Positions 16,778 through 24,989 of a stretch of 64,000 nucleotides of DNA are shown here, piece after piece. The number at the start of each line of letters is the position of its first letter. Position 1 is the first letter of the stretch. Under the pieces are notes generated by a model, which ran no database searches, was not told where the DNA came from, and saw only the letters and a program-made list of their open reading frames with translations. A program made the position numbers and the translations under genes. The stretch covers positions 124,001-188,000 of the forward strand of contig NZ_CANMZW010000001.1 of the NCBI RefSeq assembly GCF_947502445.1, written 5' to 3'. This stretch comes from an uncultured Brevibacillus sp. Its GTDB lineage: Bacteria > Bacillota > Bacilli > Brevibacillales > Brevibacillaceae.

Positions 16778-17641
16778 TTGTCATATGTGAAACAACTGGT
16801 TGGAATGTTCTTTTTGGTGATCGCCGTTTGTGGCGGGCCGTTCATGCTATATACGGTCAAAGAAGAAATAGTGTTTGCACCAGAAGAAGTAGTGGTACGA
16901 ACGGTTTACCTGATACAGCAGATCGCTACGGGGTCACTGGGAACCTATTATTTGGGCGACAACGAGAGAAGTATAGCGGAGGACATTCTCCCTTTTGCTT
17001 TCAGCACGTTTGAGCTGCTACTTTCGAGTGTTTGTATTGCTGTTGTAGCAAGTCTGATTTTTGGCTTGTTTCTGCAAAGATTTGGCATGGTGCGCCAGCT
17101 GCAAAAGCTGCTCAACCTCATATCGACGATTCCGGATTTTATTCTGATTTTTTTGTCGATTTTGGCTGCCGTCAGTTTTTATAAGCTGACCAACATCCGG
17201 ATCATTACATTGTCACCAACAAGTGATTCCGCCAACAACTGGTTTCCCATCACTCTTTTGTCCATAGGACCTACCATCTTTCTTATGAAAGTGGTCAGCC
17301 TGAAATATGTCCAGATTGGCGGAGAGGATTACATCAAGACTGCACTGGCAAAAGGGATGGGGATATGGCATGTTCTCGTCCATCACGTATACAAAAACAT
17401 TAAGCCGTTTTTGTTGGCTGATCTGAAAAAAACAATCGCCATTACTGTAGCGAATCTGTTCATTGTGGAATATTTGCTTAATGTGGTCGGCTTGACTCGC
17501 TTTATTTTTAGTAAAAACGCACCGTATCAGTTCAATTCTGCAGTCATGGGACTTTTGGGTATCATTCTATTGTCTATCTTGGTCTATTTCCTGATTCGTT
17601 TGGTTCTGTACTTATTTGAACGGGCGGTCGTCTATAAGTAG
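16778..17641 (+). CDS. Peptide/nickel-type ABC transporter permease (DppB/OppB-like)
   Basis: An integral membrane protein of 287 residues with about six hydrophobic helices and the binding-protein-dependent transport signature near EDYIKTALAKGMGIWHVLVHHV (the EAA loop, from about residue 186). It resembles the DppB/OppB half of dipeptide or oligopeptide importers, though the periplasmic-loop segment is divergent. A TTG at 16778 is preferred because TAAGGGGG lies before it; an upstream TTG at 16748 precedes that site. It pairs with the next gene; no ATPase or binding protein lies nearby. Confidence 0.75.
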   Translation: MSYVKQLVGMFFLVIAVCGGPFMLYTVKEEIVFAPEEVVVRTVYLIQQIATGSLGTYYLGDNERSIAEDILPFAFSTFELLLSSVCIAVVASLIFGLFLQRFGMVRQLQKLLNLISTIPDFILIFLSILAAVSFYKLTNIRIITLSPTSDSANNWFPITLLSIGPTIFLMKVVSLKYVQIGGEDYIKTALAKGMGIWHVLVHHVYKNIKPFLLADLKKTIAITVANLFIVEYLLNVVGLTRFIFSKNAPYQFNSAVMGLLGIILLSILVYFLIRLVLYLFERAVVYK

Positions 17642-17675
17642 TCGCTACATTTTTCGGTATGAGTGAGGTTTTTCT

Positions 17676-18599
17676 ATGCAGAAACGATTCAATTGGTCTT
17701 TATGGACAGGCTCTATTCTGGTGCTGCTCCTGCTCGTGATTGGACTGATCGGTCCCTATATGGCACCATATCCACTCGATCATCAGGAAAAGACACGCAA
17801 TGAGGTCGTAAACGGCAAAACAGTCATTATTTCGCCGCCATTACCACCGTCGAGTGATCATCTATTCGGCACCGACAAGTGGGGCTATGATCTGCTTACA
17901 CTGCTCCTGCACGGGGCTCCTTATACGTTGTTTGTGACACTGGCGATAGCAGCTGGCAGGGTGGTTTTAGGCTCTGTTATCGGGCTTTACATTGGCATCC
18001 AGGACAAGCCTCAGCGGTGGTGGTTAGCCATCGAAAATGCGTGGGGGTATATGCCGATTTTTATTCCCGTATTCTTCTTGCTAAAAGGGGTAAGTATCAA
18101 TCCGTTGATGCCAACTTCAACACTAGTTATGCTGTTCATTGGAATTGTGGCAATATTGGGCGCTCCCAGTGTTGCCTCGTCCATCCGACAGAAGACCGAG
18201 CAAATCAAAGATACGCAGTATGTGCTGGCTGCTACCTCGCTTGGGGCTGGCCGGGAACAAATTATTTTCCGCCACATCCTGCCCCATTTAAAAGAGCAGC
18301 TAATTATTATTTTGGTAACCGAAATGGTTGCGATCATGACATTGATGGGTCTTTTAGGGATGTTTGATTTATTCGTTGGCGGGACAAAAATGACGACAGA
18401 CCCCGTTATCTACCACTCCATTACGCATGAATGGGCAGGGCTTTTGGGATCATACCGCGGCTTTGTCTACAGCAACTTCACTTGGATTTTCCTCACGCCA
18501 TTACTTGCTTTTATCGTGGCTGTTGGTTCGTTTACCTTGCTTGCCAAAGGGCTGCGCGAAAAGTTTGAGCAGACGTATCATCGCACGCCTTTTATTTAA
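17676..18599 (+). CDS. Peptide/nickel-type ABC transporter permease (DppC/OppC-like)
   Basis: A 307-residue permease of the DppC/OppC type. A first hydrophobic helix near residues 9-30 is followed by the characteristic extracytoplasmic segment APYPLDHQEK...SSDHLFGTDKWGYDLLT, which in this family reads HxxGTDxxGRD. The EAA loop reads TQYVLAATSLGAGREQIIFRHILPHL near residue 184. It starts 34 bases after the partner permease. The stop codon TAA overlaps the start of a structured repeat. The substrate cannot be assigned, and the missing ATPase suggests shared or distant partners. Confidence 0.8.
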   Translation: MQKRFNWSLWTGSILVLLLLVIGLIGPYMAPYPLDHQEKTRNEVVNGKTVIISPPLPPSSDHLFGTDKWGYDLLTLLLHGAPYTLFVTLAIAAGRVVLGSVIGLYIGIQDKPQRWWLAIENAWGYMPIFIPVFFLLKGVSINPLMPTSTLVMLFIGIVAILGAPSVASSIRQKTEQIKDTQYVLAATSLGAGREQIIFRHILPHLKEQLIIILVTEMVAIMTLMGLLGMFDLFVGGTKMTTDPVIYHSITHEWAGLLGSYRGFVYSNFTWIFLTPLLAFIVAVGSFTLLAKGLREKFEQTYHRTPFI

Positions 18600-18693
18600 C
18601 GTATAGGAATTTAAAAGCGTGACGCTTATGAGTTCCGGAGCGCATGACAACTTTCCGCTAAACGCGGTCGCTCCTCATTGAGGAAGCCTCGAT
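18596..18693 (+). repeat. Interspersed three-hairpin repeat, copy 1
   Basis: Begins at the permease stop with TTAACGTATAGGAATTTA and contains three small hairpins: AAGCG-TGA-CGCTT, CCGC-TAAAC-GCGG and CCTC-ATT-GAGG. A second copy lies at 51657-51743 in the same orientation; its stems are the same and two of its three loops differ. Copy 1 carries about 14-17 extra bases between hairpins 1 and 2. No function is known to me. Confidence 0.75.
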
Positions 18694-18696
18694 ATG

Positions 18697-18732
18697 CTCC
18701 CTTTATCGGCTGAGATGAAGGGAGTTTTTTTT
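18697..18732 (+). terminator. Terminator after the permease pair and repeat
   Basis: CTCCCTT and AAGGGAG close a 14-base loop, followed by eight T residues. Confidence 0.85.
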
Positions 18733-19037
18733 GCTGGCTGCTGGGAACAAAGATGGTAAACCAAAATAAAATGAGGGCGAAAAGACGGGAGCAGTACGTG
18801 TGTCAGTTGAATAGACTGGAGTGTCGGGGGCGGTGTTGGCCTTGGGTTCCGGCGCCTGCTTCCTTCAGAGTCATTCGAGCGTAGACCGGGAGCAACAGAC
18901 AAAAAGGCGGCCATCGTCGTCCTGAATGTGGTGTGTTTGCGGTGTTTATCGAGGATCTTTGTTTGCGGTGTTCGGAACCCATTGCCCTTTTTCTGAATAG
19001 GATGTATGGCAAAAGCCTAAAATCCTTGAAATTCCGG

Positions 19038-19066
19038 CACCATCACCCACCCCCCATCATAGGATA
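19038..19066 (+). promoter_or_regulatory. Predicted SigK-dependent promoter of gerE
   Basis: A CACC -35 element at 19038-19041 and CATAGGATA at 19058-19066 are separated by 16 bases. They fit the late mother-cell SigK consensus (mACm, then CATAnnnTA) exactly. SigK control of gerE is established in Bacillus. The preceding 300 bases (18733-19037) contain nothing else that I can support. Confidence 0.7.
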
Positions 19067-19126
19067 AGGTGACTCTGTAATCCCTCAACCTTGTTCCTGT
19101 AGAGCCCACAAGGAGGGGTGGCACGA

Positions 19127-19348
19127 TTGAAGGGTAGCGACCAAACCAAGCCGTTGTTAACGAATCGCGAAAGAGAAGTGTTTGAACTCTTGGTCCAAGA
19201 TAAGACAACCAAAGAGATTGCCGGACAACTCTTCATCAGCGAAAAGACTGTGCGCAATCACATTAGTAATGTTATGCAAAAATTAGGTGTCAAAGGTCGA
19301 TCTCAGGCAGTAGTCGAACTCGTTCGACTTGGTGAACTAGAGATTTGA
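19127..19348 (+). CDS. gerE: GerE, late mother-cell sporulation transcription factor
   Basis: A 73-residue protein that is essentially one LuxR/FixJ-type helix-turn-helix. The core LTNREREVFELLVQDKTTKEIA and SEKTVRNHISNVMQKLGVKGRSQAVVEL closely matches my memory of Bacillus GerE. GerE acts in the mother cell after SigK to activate or repress spore coat and germination genes. A TTG at 19127 is chosen because AAGGAGGGG lies eight bases before it; a GTG at 19118 overlaps that site. It shows the host sporulates. Confidence 0.95.
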   Translation: MKGSDQTKPLLTNREREVFELLVQDKTTKEIAGQLFISEKTVRNHISNVMQKLGVKGRSQAVVELVRLGELEI

Positions 19349-19363
19349 GCCCAGTCCACCCAG

Positions 19364-19402
19364 CCTCCCTTTTCTTCCCCTGGTCGGAAGGGAGGGTTTT
19401 TT
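19364..19402 (+). terminator. Terminator after gerE
   Basis: CCTCCCTT and AAGGGAGG form an eight-pair stem followed by six T residues. Confidence 0.85.
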
Positions 19403-19504
19403 ATTTTAGGTGTAAGAGGGTGGCAGCAGGGAGAACAGAACAAGAAGTGCCGATGAGCGTTGAAAAGCCCATCTTTCAAAAGATGGGCGAGATCGGATGG
19501 TCGC

Positions 19505-19810
19505 TTATTCAAGTACAGGGCGAAGGAAGCTTCTTTCGTAGCTAATAATGCATTTGGTGTTATCCGCGAGAGCGAGGGCTTTTTGGCACTCTTCATCTGT
19601 CGGGATTTTCTTACGGTATTCTTCGTATTCAGCCAAGCTGGGGAAGCTGAAGAGGGCGTAGGCGATATTATTGGCGCCTTCATGAGGTAGAAAATAACCA
19701 TGATGGTGTCCACCGAATTTATTGACGAGAGGAATCCACATTTTCGCATACTCTTCAAAAACATTAATCTGGTATGGATCAATAACGTATTTCAAGTAAC
19801 AAGTGACCAT
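19505..19810 (-). CDS. NIPSNAP family protein
   Basis: A 101-residue protein of the NIPSNAP type (dimeric alpha-beta barrel fold). Features are the CYLKYVIDPYQINVFEEYAKMWIPLVNKFGGHHHGYFLP start and a YALFSFPSLAEYEEYR core. Function in bacteria is not established. The ATG at 19810 follows GGGAGTGG on the minus strand. It stands alone, converging on gerE. Confidence 0.8.
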   Translation of the reverse strand: MVTCYLKYVIDPYQINVFEEYAKMWIPLVNKFGGHHHGYFLPHEGANNIAYALFSFPSLAEYEEYRKKIPTDEECQKALALADNTKCIISYERSFLRPVLE

Positions 19811-20022
19811 TTGTCCACTCCCTCATCGTTTTTCCTAAATCTTACTGTACGTAAGTGGTTGGAAACAAGAGGGGATGGTATTATGACCCTACCAATCAAA
19901 ACAGCGGTAGCCATGGGCTAGAAACAAATGTCCGAGGCTCCCTCTGTTTTATTGAATGATCGATACCTGTTAGCGTAATGAAGCCATCGACGGCTAGCTT
20001 CGAGTATAGAAATTATAAGGTT

Positions 20023-20949
20023 TCATCGCTCAATAACCCCAGTAGTAATCTTCATATTTGCAGCATAGGTCAGAAATGTGTCGTTCTTAAAAGCTTTTGA
20101 CAGAAACGACTCTAATCTGTACTCATTCTGCGCCTGTTCATAGGTAGCGCCACGGTTTATCAAATTCGAGATAAATTGCTCTTGTTCCCCAGGGTCTGCA
20201 CCAAAGCCATCTTCCTTTAACGAGCTGAATAGAGCACTTGTTTTCTCAAACTCTGAATTGGGATCTAAGAAATTAACTTTATCACTGACCCTGCACTCGA
20301 TTTGCTTAACCCCTAATTGGCTTAAATAAACAGGTACTTTTATTCCGATATTTCCATCCTTGCCGCTACGGTGCGCATCTCTTTCAAATAATTTCTGAAG
20401 AAACCCTAACTGGACTACATCGGATGAATCGTATCCATAGAGAGAATAGCTTGCCATACCTGAGATCCAATGAGGTTCAAAGCATATAATTCTTCCCCGA
20501 TCTACTAAACAACTTATCATCTTTTGTAGAATCTCCTTTGGATTTTCAACATGCAATAAGAAAGCATGACAAACTACAACATCATATTTTTGTTCAAAAA
20601 CCAATTCTTTAACATCGCCTTGGATAAATTCGGTCTTAAAAGTGGCGTCTTTGAACACATCCTTGGCATGATCAATTAATTTACATCCAGCATCCACACC
20701 TGTGTAAGTGGATCCTTCTGAAAGTAATGGTAAGAGCTTAGTCCCCAAATATCCGTAGCCACATCCAAAATCAATTATTCGAACTGGGGAAAGACTCATC
20801 TTCCAAACATTTTTAACAAGGAATTCCAAATAATCATCATTGTAATACAGGCCTCTGGTTTTGCTTAAATAATCGATTTTGCTATCCCAATAGTAATCGC
20901 CCAATCGGAATTCTCCTCCGGAACCATTTTTGATAAATTCCGCCAACAC
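20023..20949 (-). CDS. Class I SAM-dependent methyltransferase
   Basis: A protein of about 308 residues with SAM-binding motif I IIDFGCGYGYLG, followed by the acidic YTGVDAG strand, the D of QGDVKEL and the motif YDVVVCHAFLLHV. This is a UbiE/Coq5-like small-molecule methyltransferase fold with a C-terminal extension of about 150 residues. The substrate is unknown. The frame is open to 21012, but that first stretch lies inside a perfect 14-base inverted repeat, so a GTG at 20949 after AAAGGTGG, or a nearby codon, is more likely the start. The region is more AT-rich than its neighbours, suggesting acquisition. Confidence 0.75.
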   Translation of the reverse strand: MLAEFIKNGSGGEFRLGDYYWDSKIDYLSKTRGLYYNDDYLEFLVKNVWKMSLSPVRIIDFGCGYGYLGTKLLPLLSEGSTYTGVDAGCKLIDHAKDVFKDATFKTEFIQGDVKELVFEQKYDVVVCHAFLLHVENPKEILQKMISCLVDRGRIICFEPHWISGMASYSLYGYDSSDVVQLGFLQKLFERDAHRSGKDGNIGIKVPVYLSQLGVKQIECRVSDKVNFLDPNSEFEKTSALFSSLKEDGFGADPGEQEQFISNLINRGATYEQAQNEYRLESFLSKAFKNDTFLTYAANMKITTGVIER

Positions 20950-20985
20950 ATTTGTTTCTACCACCTTTATCCTGACCGTCAACTT

Positions 20986-21027
20986 AGCGTAATAAAACGA
21001 ATACCGTAGCACCCGTTTTATTACGCT
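20986..21027. repeat. 14-base perfect inverted repeat upstream of the methyltransferase
   Basis: AGCGTAATAAAACG at 20986-20999 and its exact complement CGTTTTATTACGCT at 21014-21027 flank a 14-base spacer. Similar TTAGCGTAA-like motifs occur at 19967, 21042 and 21788. It could be an operator, a transcription terminator or a recombination site. Confidence 0.6.
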
Positions 21028-21071
21028 ATCAATCCCGTTATCCCGTTAGCATAACACTTGAACATAAATTT

Positions 21072-21683
21072 TTAATCAACATGAAACAGACCTATTATGT
21101 TTTCACCATCAACGTCATATAGCGGAATATCACGACCTCCTGGTGATCTACTGTTCTGTATCGCAAGAGCTTCCTCTGGTGATTTTGGATGCTCACCGTC
21201 TAAGTCTTTTTTCAGCACGTATCCTATAGTACCATCCACACCCATTGCACGGATTAATTCAGGTTCCGCATCTGGAGAAGCAGCATCTGTGGCAGAACCG
21301 TATGTCAGTCCATTTTTATTTTTAGGATAGTTCATATTCTTAGCGCCAATATGAAAAGAACCGATTATGGTTTTCCCATCAACAGCATACAGTGGGGCAT
21401 CATGAACAAGTTCACTAAGATAATCTTTTTTCAGCAAATATCCTGCAATGCCATTCACACTCCCTACATGGATTAAGTCAGGTAACATTTCAACAGAAGT
21501 CGTTTCTTCAACAGAACCGTATGTCTGTTCATTTTCATTTAGTAGATAGTGAGGAGAATTCGCGGGGCTTTGATTAATCGCGCTTTTAGCAAATGTGCTT
21601 TGGAGCGCCAGTGCACCTCCCACTACACAAACGATAAAAATCGCACCAATCAATATTTTGATGCCATTAGAATATATCCTCAC
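21072..21683 (-). CDS. Membrane-anchored protein with two tandem copies of a ~65-residue domain
   Basis: A 203-residue protein. A single hydrophobic helix at residues 8-28 serves as signal or anchor. Two copies of one domain follow: QTYGSVEE...PDLIHVGSVNGIAGYLLKKD...PLYAVDGKTIIGSFHI and LTYGSATD...PELIRAMGVDGTIGYVLKKD...PLYDVDGENIIGLFHV. I have seen this repeat in secreted proteins of spore formers but know of no function. Probably extracytoplasmic. A TAGGAGTG site precedes the ATG. AT-rich like the adjacent methyltransferase. Confidence 0.65.
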   Translation of the reverse strand: MRIYSNGIKILIGAIFIVCVVGGALALQSTFAKSAINQSPANSPHYLLNENEQTYGSVEETTSVEMLPDLIHVGSVNGIAGYLLKKDYLSELVHDAPLYAVDGKTIIGSFHIGAKNMNYPKNKNGLTYGSATDAASPDAEPELIRAMGVDGTIGYVLKKDLDGEHPKSPEEALAIQNSRSPGGRDIPLYDVDGENIIGLFHVD

Positions 21684-21978
21684 AATTGTTCACTCCTAAA
21701 TAGTTTCTCACTCTTCACTTTAAAGTTGTTCGTTTCGTCCTTTCAATTCTTATACGCCACCAAATAATGGAAAGTTGCGCGAATCTACCCGTTAACGTAT
21801 GACGAATCCGTCAGTCTACTACTATATTTTCTCAGATAAAAATAATATTCTTATGGCTAGCGCTACTGGTTGATAACTTAATATGCTCTTTTTTGGAATT
21901 CCTGTTTACTCATACAGGGGATACCTAGAACGAACATAAATATCCAGAAGGATAGCAAGAGATACATACAGGGAGTCA

Positions 21979-22020
21979 AAAAAGCCTTTCCATCCGGTTG
22001 TCCCGGCAGAAAGGCTTTTT
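21979..22020 (-). terminator. Terminator of the amidohydrolase gene
   Basis: AAAAAGCCTTTC and GAAAGGCTTTTT form a perfect 12-base inverted repeat, functional on either strand. The preceding 295 bases (21684-21978) carry no gene; the CCCGTTAACGTATGACG motif at 21788 is the only notable element. Confidence 0.85.
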
Positions 22021-22026
22021 ATGACT

Positions 22027-23460
22027 TTAGTTTTTCGGTTTGTGGAATTCCAATGTTTGTTCCACTTCTTTTACTTTGTTGTATACGTCGGTCATGTCTT
22101 TCAAATCTTTTTGATAGTCATAGGTCTTTAGCGTTTTGTTTTCCACGATGATTTTCCCGTTGACGATCACATCGGTGACGTTTTGTGGGCCGGCTGCATA
22201 GGCAATGGTTGCATATGGATCATAGGTTGGGAATGTGTTCGGAGCATGGACATCGACGATGATGATGTCTGCGAGCTTACCTACTTCCAAGGAACCGATT
22301 TTGTCTCCGAGGCCGAGTGCCTTGGCTCCTCCGATTGTCGCCAGCTCCACGACCTTGCTTGGCGGCATCAGACTTTGGTCTTTGTTTACCAGTTTATGGA
22401 CGCGAGCGGCGTATCCCATCGTTCCAAATACATCCATTGTGTTTGAGCTCATCGGTCCATCCGTTCCCAGTCCCATTGCGACGCCTGCCTGATCGATCTT
22501 GATGGCAGGAGCTACACCTGTCGCGCCCTTTGTATTGGCGATCGGATTGTGGGCAATGGTCGCTCCTCTTTGCTTGATCAATTGGATATCTTCATCCGAG
22601 ATGTGGATGGCGTGGGCCAAAATGGTGTTCTTGTCCAAAATGCCAATAGAGTCAAAATATTTGATGACCGAATCGGCTTTCACGCCAAACTTTTTCTCGA
22701 TCCGCTGCGGCTCGTCGGCAAACTCAGCTGCGTGAATGATAAATGGTACCTTGTATTTATCAGCTAGAGCCTTCGACGCTTTGAGCATCTCGGGGCTCAC
22801 TGTGTATGTAGCATGCGGTGCCACAGCAGGTACGATCAAATCACTGTTTTTATACTGCTTGATGAACTCCTCGGCATATTGAAGACCACCGTACGGCGTT
22901 GGAGCGTCTACGACCGGAGAGCTGATCACGGTCTCTCCTAGCACGCCTCTGATTCCGATGGTTTCCGTTGCCTTTGCGATTTCGTCTTCGTGATAGTACA
23001 TATCAGAGTAGGTGGTCACTCCACCCATGGCCATTTCGATGGCGCCGTGGATGGATGCTTTATAGATCAGGTCACGGGAGAGGAGCTTGCCCTCCAGCGG
23101 GAAAAAGACCTCGAACAGTCTGTTTCCAACTCCTTCCTCCCCGATGCTGCGGAAAGCGACCATCGGCACGTGGTTATGAGAGTTGACCATGCCGGGCATC
23201 ACGATATCCCCGCCTGCATCCACAATCTTGGGTGCGCTGTATTCATCCGCCAGTTTTGCATCGCCGACGGCCACAATCTTGTTGTTCTTGACAACAATGG
23301 TTCCGTTGGCAAAGCGATCCTTCTTGCTGTTCATCGTCAGGACTTGTCCATTTTTGATGATGAGATCAGCACTTTTCTTTTCGACAGCATGAGTCGTTGA
23401 AAAAGTTGCCGAGGCAAGCGCCACGGCCATTACAGATAATAAAGCCCATTTCTTTTTCAT
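22027..23460 (-). CDS. Secreted amidohydrolase (ATZ/TRZ, SAH/MTA deaminase-like family)
   Basis: A 477-residue protein with a signal peptide (MKKKWALLSVMAVALASATF, cleavage near residue 28). The amidohydrolase metal site is complete: MVNSHNHVP (HxH), HAAEFADE, ILAHAIHIS and GLGTDGPMS (Asp). The beta-sandwich segments at the N- and C-termini are present (LIIKNGQVLTMNS, IIVDVHAP). Family members deaminate or dechlorinate amino-substituted rings such as adenosine derivatives; this substrate is unknown and the extracellular location is unusual. The ATG at 23460 after GGCTGGAGG is preferred over a TTG-type extension to 23523. Confidence 0.85.
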   Translation of the reverse strand: MKKKWALLSVMAVALASATFSTTHAVEKKSADLIIKNGQVLTMNSKKDRFANGTIVVKNNKIVAVGDAKLADEYSAPKIVDAGGDIVMPGMVNSHNHVPMVAFRSIGEEGVGNRLFEVFFPLEGKLLSRDLIYKASIHGAIEMAMGGVTTYSDMYYHEDEIAKATETIGIRGVLGETVISSPVVDAPTPYGGLQYAEEFIKQYKNSDLIVPAVAPHATYTVSPEMLKASKALADKYKVPFIIHAAEFADEPQRIEKKFGVKADSVIKYFDSIGILDKNTILAHAIHISDEDIQLIKQRGATIAHNPIANTKGATGVAPAIKIDQAGVAMGLGTDGPMSSNTMDVFGTMGYAARVHKLVNKDQSLMPPSKVVELATIGGAKALGLGDKIGSLEVGKLADIIIVDVHAPNTFPTYDPYATIAYAAGPQNVTDVIVNGKIIVENKTLKTYDYQKDLKDMTDVYNKVKEVEQTLEFHKPKN

Positions 23461-23524
23461 GTGGTTCCTCCAGCCTAAAAATTGAGTAGACTCCATTGTA
23501 GCATGTTTGATCTTCCCAAACATG

Positions 23525-23560
23525 AAAAATCTACCTTATTCCGCTAAGAATAGGTAGATC
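23525..23560 (-). terminator. Terminator after the MBL-fold gene
   Basis: GATCTACCT and AGGTAGATTTTT on the minus strand flank an inner loop; the T-run ends at 23525. Confidence 0.65.
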
Positions 23561-23642
23561 AGAGCATAGGACTATTTTTTATTAATCCGAAGTAACTCAT
23601 TTTATCCATTTTTACAAATGAATGTGAGGGACCTATCCTATT

Positions 23643-24308
23643 TTATCCTTGGATAAGTCCGACTAGTTGATCATGTACATTTTTATTACTCAATCCCCCG
23701 TGATAACAAACCACGGATGCGATGTCGAGATCTACATACTTTTGTAACGAAAGACGAGCTGCATTCAGATCTGGTGTGGTTGGGGCATGAATTCCTCCAA
23801 GAATTCCGTTTACACTGTACATCGAATCCCCGGCAACAAGTGTCTTACTTTGCTTTAAATAAAGGCTAATATGCCCGGGAGTATGCCCAGGAGTATGGAT
23901 GATGCGAATCCCGCCGCAAAACGGCAGTTCCTGACCGTCAATCAAAGTATAGTCTACTCGGCCTTTCGGAGGATTTTCCAGGTGCCCGTCTTTTAAAAGT
24001 GGGAGCTCCCCCTGAATATAAGGCTTATCCAGCTCGTGTGCATAAACCTTAACTTGATTCCCACACTCCTGCAAAATCTCAGGAAGACAGCCTATATGAT
24101 CCATATCCTGATGCGTCAAAATCACAGCTTTCAGACTGTCGAGCGACACTCCTACTTTTTCCATGGCAACCCGTAAATCTTCTATTTGCCCTGGGAATCC
24201 TGTGTCGATTAAAACAGCCGTCTCTCTATCCCACAAAAGAATGGGGTGAATAATGTTCCCATGAAAATCGAGGTGAAGCAATTCTACTCCCTTTGAAATC
24301 TCCATCAT
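23643..24308 (-). CDS. MBL-fold metallo-hydrolase
   Basis: A 221-residue metallo-beta-lactamase-fold enzyme. The metal motif is THQDMDHIG (HxxxDH form, Gln in place of the second His), with HTPGHTPGHISLY and AGDSMYSV as later ligand motifs and CYHGG at the end. The missing middle His of HxHxDH is notable and may alter metal binding. Probable general hydrolase of the glyoxalase II or lactonase type. The upstream 60 bases contain AT-rich imperfect palindromes around TTACGTAAAATAATG (about 24330-24360) that could bind a regulator. Confidence 0.8.
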   Translation of the reverse strand: MMEISKGVELLHLDFHGNIIHPILLWDRETAVLIDTGFPGQIEDLRVAMEKVGVSLDSLKAVILTHQDMDHIGCLPEILQECGNQVKVYAHELDKPYIQGELPLLKDGHLENPPKGRVDYTLIDGQELPFCGGIRIIHTPGHTPGHISLYLKQSKTLVAGDSMYSVNGILGGIHAPTTPDLNAARLSLQKYVDLDIASVVCYHGGLSNKNVHDQLVGLIQG

Positions 24309-24495
24309 ATCACGCCTTCGTAAAATGTTATTTTTACGTAAAATAATGTTATTATGTAAGGGCAGTTGTTGTCAATATCTTCCCTCTAATTCGCTCGTGA
24401 TAACGGAGCCGTTCCCTACCGCTTAAAAACGCAAGCGCGAAATTAACCGCCTGCTCTGATGGATAAACGTAGAACCCGACTGTGATTGTTTCAGG

Positions 24496-24912
24496 TCAGG
24501 ACTTTTTGAGTGATTCCAGGACCTCCAGATAGTGGGCATTGTACATGATGCCAAGGATATTTCCAAAAGGATCAACAACGGAGGCAGTGACAAATCCTGG
24601 ACCACGTTCCACAGGTTCCTCGTATGTCGTCGCTCCCATGGAAAGAAGCTTTTCAAAAGTCGCTTTCACATCATCAACATGCCAGTATACAATGGTGCCA
24701 GCTGGGCTTGCTGCCGAGCTAGTGGGGGAGTAGCGGCTATCAATAACACCCAATTCTGCTTGAGTGTCACCAAGACGAAACTCAAAATATCCTGGTCGTT
24801 CAAAGTATGGCTTGAAGCCAAACAGCTCTGTGTACCATTTTTTCGCAGCTTCCAGATCAGCAGCCCAGAAACTGATGGTGCTAAGTCCGCGCAATGTGAT
24901 TGGATTGTTCAT
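24496..24912 (-). CDS. VOC (glyoxalase/bleomycin-resistance) family protein
   Basis: A 138-residue protein with the two beta-alpha-beta-beta-beta modules of the VOC superfamily. Conserved stretches are STISFWAADLEAAKKWYTELFGF at the start, YFEFRLGDTQAELGV, YWHVDDVKATFEKLLSMGATTYEEP and VVDPFGNILGIMYN at the end. Function is not predictable. A CAAGGAGGAACC site precedes the ATG. Confidence 0.85.
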   Translation of the reverse strand: MNNPITLRGLSTISFWAADLEAAKKWYTELFGFKPYFERPGYFEFRLGDTQAELGVIDSRYSPTSSAASPAGTIVYWHVDDVKATFEKLLSMGATTYEEPVERGPGFVTASVVDPFGNILGIMYNAHYLEVLESLKKS

Positions 24913-24989
24913 AATGGGTTCCTCCTTGATTTTCGTAATCGAGTGGGGTATTAGTTACATTTTGGAGCCAGTATGCAAACATTCATTTA

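Noticed and set aside
18753..18884. 43-codon frame beginning MVNQNKMRAKRREQ
   Set aside because: No ribosome binding site, no resemblance to known proteins and it ends in a Trp/Arg-rich stretch; probably chance.
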